From: Papilionanthe hookeriana x Papilionanthe teres
Lineage: Eukaryota > Streptophyta > Magnoliopsida > Asparagales > Orchidaceae
Reading direction: 5' to 3'
Length of the DNA stretch: 64,000 nucleotides
Assembly (NCBI GenBank): GCA_022702705.1
Contig: CM040423.1
Location: 113,145,738-113,209,737, forward strand
Shown in pieces: positions 55,749 to 64,000 of the stretch. The notes below the pieces were generated by a model. The model was not told where the DNA came from. It did no database searches and worked only from the letters and a program-made list of their open reading frames with translations. Both the position numbers and the translations under genes were made by a program. Every line of letters begins with the position of its first letter. Position 1 is the first letter of the stretch.

Positions 55749-57274
55749 TGGCCGCCTGTACAGCAGTTGAGGGGCACAATGTAAATATGTTGCGGAGCTT
55801 TATAATTATATAAATGTTTAATAAGATAAAATAACAAATGTACCCCCTTGTATCTATGCAAGCATACGTATCGTTCATGTAATAAAGGGCTCTAATGGAG
55901 TCCTAGATATCGATTCCACAGGGAAGTTAGAGATTAAGAACTAATTTATGCAGATGCAGTTTTTATCAAGTATACGGAAACAAAGAACACTTATACTGAC
56001 TTCTATTACTTAATTTTTGAATGGAATATTGCAATTTAGAAAAAGTATTTTTCTTCTTGTTAAGAGAATTAAGTGAGCGGATAAATAAAATAGTTAGAAT
56101 TATATTGTTCCAAATAGGAGTATTTCTATTCTTTACCCTTTGGTCCAGGCATAAAGAACATTGACTAATCCTATGCTTGGTTACTGAATCTGCGACTAGG
56201 CTGGGAGGATACCGGCTGCCACTTCGAAGCTCCCATGTTCCCCTCGCCTGAGGGCTGACATCTACACTTCAGCTCCCAAACAATAGGACCGAATTGAAGA
56301 TTTTAGTCTGTCACACTAAAATATTCAATTCTACGCCCGATAATTAATATTTCCATATTTATTTGCACCCTTCTTTCAAGGCTTTTGAATTCCCTGAATT
56401 TTGGGTGTAATCCTTACTACAGTTGATAATTCAACATATTTTAACAGTTCAATTGGCCAGATTGAAAGTAAATTAAGTTTTAAGTAAATGATTATCAAAA
56501 TTTTTATTTGATATTTTAAGGCACAACTAATTCAAATTTTCATTTCACAAAATCTCAACAACAAGTAGAAAGACAGAAAAAACTACAAAGAATGCATAGG
56601 AAGAATAATACAAAATTTGGATTTCATTTAAAGTTATAAAACAATAAACAAAAACGTATCTCGAATCTTCTCCCCAAGCAAACTCCTTTAAGTTCCTCTA
56701 ACTCTTCCTTCTCGTACAACACACTCAATTATACTCACTAATATACTCTAGAACACACTATTGTACTCAAAATAACACACAATAGACTCACCACACAGTA
56801 CTAATTTCCACACATTCGGTCCTAAATTTGTCTCTATTTAAAGAAGAAGTAATATATCCAAAGGTTGCTTAAGCATCTCTTCAAAAAGCTTCAAGATTCA
56901 ATGTATTTGCCTTGAACCGACCTTCTCGCCATCGGCGGGCTCGTTGGCGCAGTCGGCAGGCTTCTAGATCATTGGCAAATTGCTAAGGCTCATTGTCGGC
57001 GGGCACGATCTTGCCGTCGGCGGGCTCTTGTATAATATATTTAAATCTCTCTGGAAAAAAATACCGTCGGTGACCTATCCCTCGTCGTCGGCGGGATAGT
57101 TCAATTTTCATCTCTTTTAGTCCTTTTCGTTCCAGATTCACTCTTTTTTCCATCTTTTTTGTGCCATTACATATAAATCTTTATTCATGCAATAAAACAT
57201 AGAAAATACCTTTCTTTAAAGTGCAATTTGATATAATATTGGTATGAATTTCTTTACATATTTTTCACTGGTCA
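55749..57274 (-). repeat. Element D 5' LTR (1,526 bp)
   Basis: On the minus strand it begins TGACCAGTGAAAAAT at 57274 and ends ...GCGGCCA at 55749. It carries the motif cluster at 56923-57094. TTTAAATAGAG stands in place of the TATA box of C. The R/U5 conserved block lies at about 55890-56360. Same length as the 3' LTR. Confidence 0.95.
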
Positions 57275-57731
57275 GAAACCAGTAATTATTAGTGTGTTTT
57301 TGTTTATAATGTTTTGTTGTTGTGTTTATTTTAGAAAATGTGGTTATATTTTGAATATGTTATGACAAATTTAAGACCTTAATCAATAACATAAAGGTGT
57401 TAGAATGAGCATTTAGATGTTAAGCTTACATGTGCTTAAATAAGCATCGGCGCTTAAGCGCCAATATTCGGCGCTTAAGTGTTGTAGTTAACAAACGTAG
57501 TTAAAAAATGTTATAGAAGAATTAAACATGGGGAACTTCTCTTGAACTTTATTTGGTGTTTTGTAAACGTGGGTAGTGGGTATCTACTCCTCTAATGTCT
57601 ACAAAAAGTATGAAAATGAAGAGATTTTTACCCATCTCCAAATTTTCAGCCCAAAGTCTAAGTGAAGAGTGTTTTTAGTTGAAAAAGAAATGATTAAGTT
57701 AGCATAAATTTCTTCTTAGGAGAGTGAATTG
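57275..57731 (+). promoter_or_regulatory. Element A pol-aORF1 intergenic control region
   Basis: Begins with the second half of the post-pol motif (GAAACCAGTAATTATT). The family 1 motif lies at 57441-57484: GGCGCTTAAGCGCC (57450-57463) is a perfect 14-bp palindrome, and GGCGCTTAAGTG follows at 57471. TGTCTACAAAAAG at about 57597 sits where B and C have a TATA box and looks like its decayed form. Confidence 0.62.
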
Positions 57732-58105
57732 ATGAAGAAAGATGAGGCCATCAAGAAGAATTTTGTAAGTCAAAGTGCGCAAGAGTTATACAACGGATTC
57801 CTAGCCCTTAGTATAGAAGGAATAGTGGAGAAGATTGCAAAAATTGAGGCTGATGTGGCTTCAATTGAAGCAAAGGTGAATGAAACTAGCGCACACTTGG
57901 CGCATATTGGATGGCAACTCAAAATACAATTCAATCATAAAATTATATAAAGGAAGCAGACAAGGTGATGTATCTAAAAAATAAGTGGATTGAAGAAGAT
58001 TCATTAAGAGTTCTTCATCATCGTCCGTTCTATCAAATCTAGATGAGAAATGGTTCAAAAGGAGCAAATGAAGGACAAAGATATGTTTCACCTAATGGAG
58101 AATGA
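57732..58105 (+). pseudogene. Element A aORF1: short coiled-coil accessory protein, broken
   Basis: ATG 57732 (MKKDEAIKKNFVSQSAQEL) to TGA 58103-58105. Coiled coil GIVEKIAKIEADVASIEAKV, then HIGWQLKIQFNHK. A one-base slip at about 57945 is followed by KEADKVMYLKNKWIEEDSLR, VLHHRPFYQI, one stop, and a tail ending SPNGE. It aligns with 24351-24749 over its length. Like it, it lacks the N-terminal domain of the family 2 aORF1, so the short form was present in the ancestor of A and B. Confidence 0.7.
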
Positions 58106-58901
58106 AATTAAGTTTGAGTGTTTTTTTAGTTGCTTATATTTAGTGTTTGTTTGTTTTAAGTGTGTTCGATGTTAAGTTTGTCTTATGTTGTGATGAATTT
58201 AGATGATCTCTTCCAAAATTTTTTGGAGTGGAGATAAGTGAATTGTAATTGTATTTGTTGGACATGTGAATGAAAGTGGTTGTTTGTGTGAAAATTATGT
58301 CTTAATTATGATCGAATTAAGTTATGGAATGTTGTGAATTTTGAGAAAGAGGAGAATAGAATGGGATGGAAATAGTTATTAAGATTTATAAAGGCCATTT
58401 AAGGGTTGATGACTTAAGAAGATGTATATTTAACTTAAAAATTAAAAATATCCAAAATTTTGCATCGATGCTTAAGCGCCAAAACCCGTGCTTAAGCACA
58501 AGCTTACCAGAGAGATAGGCGCCTCAGCACTGAACCAGTCGCTCTTAAGCGTCAGTTCACGAAAACCTCCATTATTCCCCCTTTAGTCTTCTTCTTCCTC
58601 GGTGAGTCACAATTTTAGACCTAGGGCTTCTCAAAATTTGAAGAATACTTTTTGAAATTGAGCCAAATTTGCTAGATTTCATCTTCTCAAGGTTAAAGCT
58701 TCTCTTCTTTGTAATTGTTTTTTATTTTCACTATAGATTTGGATTACATTATGGAAGAATATTAAAATTACTATTTATGGTAAAATTTATGAAAATTTTT
58801 TGGATATTTCATGAAAATGTTAGTTTAATTTTTTAGAAGTTAGATTTAGTGATTTAGGTTTGAGTTTAGAATTTATTTTGGATTTTATGTGATTTTTAGA
58901 A
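58106..58901 (+). promoter_or_regulatory. Element A region between aORF1 and aORF2 with dyad motifs
   Basis: Degenerate family 1 motifs at 58463-58560: GATGCTTAAGCGCC, CGTGCTTAAGCACAAG (TGCTTAAGCA palindrome), GGCGCCTCAGCAC and GCTCTTAAGCGTC. The rest is T-rich non-coding sequence with TTTTATTTTCACTATAGATTT before aORF2. Confidence 0.58.
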
Positions 58902-60049
58902 ATATTACCAAGATTGAAGAGGAGCAAGGGGAAAGCAACTTTTGATTCGAGCATGTTTGTGAATGTGAAAGCTCAGGATAGATACACAGAAGCGATGTAG
59001 TCTAGAAAATTAATTCCTTTCAAAAATCTGGGAGGAGAAGTGAAAGATTTGTTTGTCAGCCAACAATGGGATTGGTTCTGTTATTTTTCTACTATTGCTG
59101 TGATTTTTGTAGTCTAAGAGTTCTATGCTAATCCCCCTAAAGCTAAGGAGGATCAGGTGATGGTAAGAGGAAAATCAATAGCATCTTCTCCTGAGGTAAA
59201 TAAACTCATTTTACCACCTGCCTTTGGATGCTACGAGTTTTTATGAAAATTATAATCCTATGGAGGAAGATTTAGATGAGATCATGTCTTCATTAACTGT
59301 GGGAAGAGGATTATGGAAAATTACAAGTGGAAGAAGCGTAAATTTTTCTACATCAAAGTTGGATGCCATAGCAAAAGCGTGACACTATTTAATTTTTGTT
59401 CGTCTACTCCCTATGAATCATCATAGAGAAGTACCTGGAGAAAGAGCTACTTTAAACTACTGTATTCAACAATATAAGCCTATTGATATTGGATTAATTA
59501 TTAGGCCATCACCAGATCTGCTAGAGGTGCCACTACTGTAGGTTTTGGATTTGCATCCTTAATCTTTTGTTTATGTGAGCAAGCTGGTGTGAATTTTGAT
59601 TGTTGGGAGGAAATTTTATAACATCTAAAGCCTATCACAAGTGTGAATGTGAAGTCTTATTCTAAACATTCTATTTTTGGCTAGAGAGGAGGATTTTTTA
59701 GAAGTTCCGGTACTTCTATATCTCATGCATCTACATCTCGTCCATCTATATCCCATAGCCAATCTACTAGTCCTGATTTGCAAACACAATTAATGCAAGG
59801 ATGATGGACAAAATAAACTATACTGGGGATAAGGTACTGTATTTAGAAAATTATGTAGAATATTTTGATACTTATATGAGAAGTCATAGTGATTATGAAT
59901 AAAAAGATAACACATCTTTGGACAAACTTATCTTAGGTGATCAGAGTTTGATATATCCTTCATATCCTCATTACCCTCACTATGAATCTACAAGTTTTTG
60001 GGATGATGATGATGATGGTGGTGGTGGTGGAAATAAGGATGAGGAGTGA
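58902..60049 (+). pseudogene. Element A aORF2: plant transposon-protein-like accessory ORF, broken
   Basis: Colinear with B's aORF2. The start codon is ATA at 58902-58904 (ATG in B). Blocks: KATFDSSMFVNVKAQDRYTE, NLGGEVKDLFVSQQWDWF, EFYANPPKAKEDQVMVRGKS, DEIMSSLTVGRGLWKITSGR, VNFSTSKLDAIAKA, RLLPMNHHREVPGERATLNY, CIQQYKPIDIGL. The C-terminal third has a Ser/His-rich linker (SISHASTSRPSISHSQ) and ends in an Asp/Gly-rich tail with stop 60047-60049. The only long open stretches are short; many stops and slips. Confidence 0.75.
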
Positions 60050-61525
60050 TTTGATTATGTTATGTTGAGTTTGAACTTTTGTTTTTTATTTTTGTTTGGA
60101 CTACTGTTGTGTTATTGGTTGTTGTGTTAGACAGTAATGTATTTGGTTATATTGTAATGTGCAGTTATGTTTTTCTTATGAGGTAAATGTGCGAACATTG
60201 TTATTTGAGTGTATTTTGTTGGGTTGTGATGAACTTATTCCTAATGTAAAAGGGAAGTTTAGAATAGTAACCTTCACTTAAAACTTTATGTTTTAATTTT
60301 CAATCTACTACCATGTATTTCTCTTTCTATTGCGGTTGTGACGTTATGTTTGTTTGTGTGATTTGCTTTTATGTTTTCATCTACTGCGTAGAAGTCTTTT
60401 TCAATCTCATATATATTAAAATTAAAAAAAAAAATTGATCATCTTATTTTTACTCATTTTTAAAATTTTTGTACTTGTACATTTAGGATATGAAAATTTC
60501 TGTGAGCATGATGTTTTAGTTATTTATTCTTGTCAATATATACATGATATGCTATAATGTTTTATTTTATTAAAATCTTAAGTTTGGGGGGGGGGGGATG
60601 AAAAACCAATTTTCAAAACTTGAAGTTTATTTTTTCTCAAATATCCTACAAATAAATTTGATTTTGATTGAAAAAGATTATGTGTATGATGTCATATCAG
60701 GGAAGTAACTTTTGATTATATAAATGAGTAAGAGAATTTAGTTAATACACTATAGTGATGATGAAAAATTTAAAGTTAAAAATTTCTTACTGAAGAGATG
60801 TTAAATATTGTGTAACTATCTTTAGTATGAGATGTTTAATTTTTGAAAAATATAGAAAGAATATACTTTATTTTCAATACTTAATTTCTTTTAATAAAAA
60901 TAATTTTCAAAACTATTATTATATTTTTAAGTAAATGATATATATCAAACCTTTGCTTTAGGAAAGGAAGCGTGCAATTCAAAATCATTAAAGACCTATC
61001 CAGATATAGTAATTCTCATGAGAAAAAAAATAAAAAGAAAAAGAAAAAGAAAAAGAAAAGAAAATAGAAAAAGAAAAGAAAAGGAAAAAGTGAAGTATAG
61101 TATGTGGAAATAGGGAGGAGAAGCTTGAGGATTAGTGCTCAAACAAAAATTGGTTCAACATCTGATCTTTTTTAAGCCTCAGACTTGAGAAATTCCTAAG
61201 CATAAGGACATAATAAAGAAAGTAAAATTATTCTTAATGAAAATTGTTTAGTAAAGAAGATAGACTACCTAAACTCTATAATTAGAAAATCTACAAGTAT
61301 TTCTAAACTAGATAGGAGCTAATGTTTTCATACTTCTTCACCTTATAGATTTCTAAACTTTAAGTTGGTCTCATTTACTATAGTTTTTTCTAAATTAGAA
61401 AATTACATTTATAGAACAAAATCTTAGAATCTCCTAAAAAACTAATTCATATAAATTGCTTACTTTTGTTTTGAAAGATTGTAGTGTCACTCGAGAACAA
61501 GTAACATTTTAAGTTTGGGGATATT
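60050..61525 (+). other. Element A 3' non-coding region with two polypurine tracts
   Basis: Internal tract TAAGTTT followed by a run of 13 G, then ATGAAAAA (60579-60606), about 0.92 kb before the LTR. A long purine run (61019-61092, AAAAAGAAAAAG-like) and the shared block GGGAGGAGAAGCTTGAGGAT (61114-61133) follow. ACTCGAGAACAAGTAACA precedes the canonical PPT AAGTTTGGGGATATT (61511-61525). Confidence 0.78.
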
Positions 61526-63264
61526 TGAAATTCCTATAATATATAAAATTTATGTACACATTTTTATACCAATTTTTTAAGTTTTTGTACTTTAATGGAA
61601 GGTATTTGTGTTTTTTTAGGTGCAATTAAATGGATAAAATATGGAAAAAGGAGTGGTAAAGGGTCGAATTTGGAGCAAAAATGAAGAAGGGGTGAAAATG
61701 AACTAGGGCGTCTAAGCGTTAGCAAATAGAGAAGGTCGCGCTTAAGCGCTGATTGCCCCGCGCTTAAGCGCAGGGTAGTTATTATGGAAATTTATAGAAT
61801 TTATGGAAAACTTTTAAGGCATATTTGAGGCAATCCTTGGTAAAAACATGGATAAATGATAATGGGCACGAAAATACATTGAAGTGACTGTTGAAAGGAG
61901 GCATCTTTTGGAGGATTCATTGTGGTCACATATTGATGAGTCACCAAGGATCTTTTTGACAAAATATAAAACGAACGACTTGAAGAAAGGTTAGAGAGGA
62001 GATTAGTAGAGTAGATTTAGTGTGTTTTAAAGGAAGGAGTTGTGGAATATTTACTTAGGGTTTCTTCACACTTATCTCATTTCTAGTGAAGGGGAAGGTG
62101 GGTAGAGAGTTCTAAGTAAGAATCCATTATTTGTTATTAAATTAGATAGATTTAAACCCTCTAGAGTTGCACGACTAGTCCTAGGGAGTCTTGTAAGAGA
62201 AAGGAAGTGATTCAAAGGAACTTCAAGAGTTTGGTGGAGAGGAATTTGAGATAAGTTTTTATCTTTGTACTACATTTGGCTTTAATTTAGACTTTTTGTG
62301 TTTCTACAAGATTTCTACTTTAAATTATTTTTTTTTGTGTTTTCTCCATGAATTCTAAGTAGTTTTCTATATATTTTTCCTTATAATGAAAAGTAATTAA
62401 GTGTTGGATGGAAGTTGTGGAATTGTTGAACTTTAATGCTAGAATAAGTTGTGATGATTTAACCCTTGTACTTCATTTACTTCTTGATTTGGCCAATTAA
62501 GATGTTAACATTTTTTTTAGAACATATAAGACCCGTGATGGTTTTGTCTCAGTCAACTAATGGTAAAAATCACATGAGATTGTATGGATGAGAATGTAAT
62601 TCATATAATTTAGTGTAAATAAATAAGGAAACATACTTTAAAGGGTGTAGAATTGGAGGACTTTAGGGTGACAGACTAAAGCCTCCAATTTGGTTTATTA
62701 TTTTAGATATTGATACGAGATGTTAGACGCCAAGTGGAGGGAAAGGAGGGAACTCTAGTGTGAGAGATAGTATGTTCCCTACCTAACCTGTCTTCAAAAC
62801 TATTCAAACTTTAAACTAGCCAATGTTCTTTATAGCATCTCTAGTAAGGATAAAGAACAATATTATTCCTTTTTGGCACAGCACATTTTGATTACATCCA
62901 CAATCGAACTCCTATGTTATTATTTATTCATGATAAGGAAAAAGATAATTTCATTTATACTTCTTTTACTTTACAAAAATCTCTTTAAAGCTAGTTAATT
63001 ATTTACTTTATTTCAAAATATAATAGAATTACCAAAAGGAATCAAAATTTAAATCCTACAATAATATCTATAGTTTAAATAAGTATCTTTTTCTATATAG
63101 ATTTTGTGAACTAATTACTTATTAAAAATTTACAAGATTTCTTGTGGGTTCGATATTTTGGGGCTTAATCAGAATGTCCTATATTACTTGATAATGATAC
63201 GTATACTTGCATAGAATCCCAAAATTTAAATATTCCAGATGAACTCTTATTTACGTCAGAGTTA
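61526..63264 (+). repeat. Element A right LTR (about 1,739 bp)
   Basis: Begins TGAAATTCCTATAATAT at the PPT and ends at about 63264 (CAGAGTTA). U3 carries GCGCTTAAGCGC palindromes at 61738-61749 and 61760-61771 and CGTCTAAGCGTTAGC at 61709. TATA box TATAAAACG at 61965-61973. R/U5 has GGGTGACAGACTAAAGCC (about 62667) and GTGGGTTCGATATTTTGGG (about 63145). Colinear with the LTRs of B. The partner at the left end of A is reduced to about 25 bases. Confidence 0.88.
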
Positions 63265-63320
63265 AGTTTTTGGCATCGTTCTAAAGAAAGAAATTTATTT
63301 AGAGAAAAATAGAAACTTAT
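63265..63320 (+). other. PBS-like sequence and leader after the right LTR of A
   Basis: A six-base spacer AGTTTT and TGGCATCGTT (63271-63280), which matches the first part of the PBS, then a decayed remainder and an A-rich leader up to (TA)n. A normal 3' LTR should be followed by host DNA. This LTR is therefore also the 5' LTR of a second, truncated unit, or the product of recombination between copies. Confidence 0.55.

Positions 63321-63324
<4 letters not shown>

Positions 63325-63371
<47 letters not shown>
63325..63371. repeat. (TA)n microsatellite
   Basis: About 47 bases of pure TA that follow the leader remnant of element A. It mirrors the TA tract at the left end of the stack. Confidence 0.95.
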
Positions 63372-63373
<2 letters not shown>

Positions 63374-63611
63374 CATTTATTAGATGCTAGGTTTCTTCCT
63401 TTTTTGTTTGGTCCTAAAAAAGTTTTACTTTGTTTTTGTTGGTATACATGTAACCAGGGTGTCCTTATCTTGCTTAGTTAGGTAGTTTTGAAGTAGCTTT
63501 TATTTTGGATGTGGAGACACTCTAGTATTAGAGGTCTTCCAGCTGATTTTTGTATCTGTAACCTTCCTTTTTAATCTAACATGTAGGGAGCTATACTTGC
63601 TCCTTTTGTTT

Positions 63612-63615
<4 letters not shown>
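63372..63615 (+). other. Possible LINE 3' end between two TA tracts
   Basis: T-rich non-coding sequence with TTTGTTTGGTCCTAAAA, ACATGTAACCAGGGTGTCC, ACTCTAGTATTAGAGGTC and a small hairpin GGAGC/GCTCC just before the second TA tract. The wording resembles the 3' UTR of plant L1 elements, which end in a short simple tail. This is recognition by style, not by alignment, so confidence is low. Confidence 0.3.
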
Positions 63616-63681
<66 letters not shown>

Positions 63682-63683
63682 AC
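63616..63683. repeat. (TA)n microsatellite
   Basis: About 68 bases of TA with one GTA interruption, following TTTGTTTAAAA. Confidence 0.95.
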
Positions 63684-64000
63684 ATAATAAGATAGATTGG
63701 GATCTGTGGTGCATAGTAGTGTGAAGGTAGTCATGTGTAGAGTAGAGTGGTTGTAGTGATGTGCATAGTAAAGTGAATGTAGTGATTTGTATGATGAGGT
63801 ATGGGGCTGTGAATGGCCAAGTTACATAGGGTCTTCTTAAGGCATCATGATCCTATATGAACTCTTTTTTGAGCTTCAACATGTTGGTATTAACCAACGC
63901 AACCAAGTGTTGAGGGTTTGAGACAACCCATGTGAGACTTCACAAATGAGTCAGAAGGTGGTTTGAAAATCTAGGCGGGAGTGGATCCCATCACTAGTCT
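63684..64000. other. Unassigned right flank
   Basis: I see no gene or recognisable element. The first 120 bases hold loose repeats of GTGCATAGTAAAGTGAATGTAGTGAT. The rest is unique-looking and ends at the window edge. Confidence 0.5.

Larger units (their letters stand above)
43799..57274 (-). mobile_element. Element D: complete Athila-like retrotransposon (family 2), minus strand
   Basis: 13,476 bp between GAAAC duplications (43794-43798 and 57275-57279). Two LTRs of 1,526 bp each. Read on the minus strand: LTR, PBS (55742-55725), gag, protease, RT-RNase H, integrase, aORF1, aORF2, PPT, LTR. Same family as C by LTR, motif clusters and aORFs. The LTR copies differ at roughly one base in twelve over their first 215 bases by my count, so the insertion is not recent. 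Confidence 0.96.
4041..63320 (+). mobile_element. Element A: Athila-like Ty3/gypsy retrotransposon (family 1), split by elements B and D
   Basis: The oldest layer. Its own sequence is in three pieces: 4041-9310, 43477-43798 and 57275-63320. The first two join through the GCATG duplication (9306-9310 and 43477-43481), which rebuilds the integrase segment KWHDQRIL. The last two join through GAAAC (43794-43798 and 57275-57279), which rebuilds the conserved post-pol motif. Order: LTR remnant, tRNA-Asp type PBS, gag, protease, RT-RNase H, integrase, aORF1, aORF2, PPT, LTR. It is the most decayed copy, with stops every few dozen codons and altered catalytic residues. Only about 25 bases of the left LTR remain, and the right LTR is followed by a second PBS-like sequence. 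Confidence 0.93.

Noticed and set aside
63684..63800. Tandem repeat of GTGCATAGTAAAGTGAATGTAGT units
   Set aside because: Only two or three loose copies with variable spacing; too weak to call an array.

Overview
This window is repeat-dense plant (most likely eudicot) heterochromatin. I found no host gene, no tRNA or rRNA gene and no CRISPR array. Almost every base belongs to retrotransposons: one truncated L1-type LINE, then a stack of Ty3/gypsy LTR elements of the Athila kind. The assignment rests on the domain order gag-protease-RT-RNase H-integrase, a primer binding site that matches the 3' end of tRNA-Asp, a polypurine tract of the form AAGTTTGGGG, and the gag signature GWKNHPNFNWNN. All coding regions carry stops or frameshifts, so none is likely to be autonomous.

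The layout can be solved exactly from target-site duplications (TSDs). Element A (+ strand, oldest) runs from 4041 to about 63320 but is split in three. Element B (+) inserted into A's integrase (TSD GCATG; 9311-43476). Element D (- strand) inserted just behind A's pol gene (TSD GAAAC; 43799-57274). B was itself hit twice: by X, a 7.3-kb non-coding TG...CA element in its integrase (TSD CTACT; 15904-23240), and by element C (+) in its 3' LTR (TSD GACAC; 28617-42080). A and B form family 1 (LTR about 1.75 kb). C and D form family 2 (LTR about 1.53 kb, total length 13,464 and 13,476 bp). The left edge (1-3757) is a minus-strand LINE. (TA)n tracts lie at both outer ends of the stack.

The part most worth attention lies between pol and the 3' LTR. 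Each element carries two tandem accessory ORFs (aORF1, aORF2) that are diverged copies of each other and resemble the 'putative plant transposon protein' domain. Upstream of aORF1, between aORF1 and aORF2, and again in the U3 part of each LTR sits a cluster of short GC-rich dyad motifs. The motif is the same at all three places within a family but different between families: a 35-bp unit with arms CTAAGCG/CGCTTAG in family 1, and CGCCGACGGCGAGATC units in family 2. A TATA box follows several of these clusters. This looks like three co-evolving cis-control regions read by one trans-acting factor, possibly an aORF product, in the manner of VANC anti-silencing proteins of VANDAL transposons. A second polypurine tract about 0.9 kb upstream of the canonical one is also present in all four elements. 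Function is inferred; architecture and repeats are read directly from the sequence.
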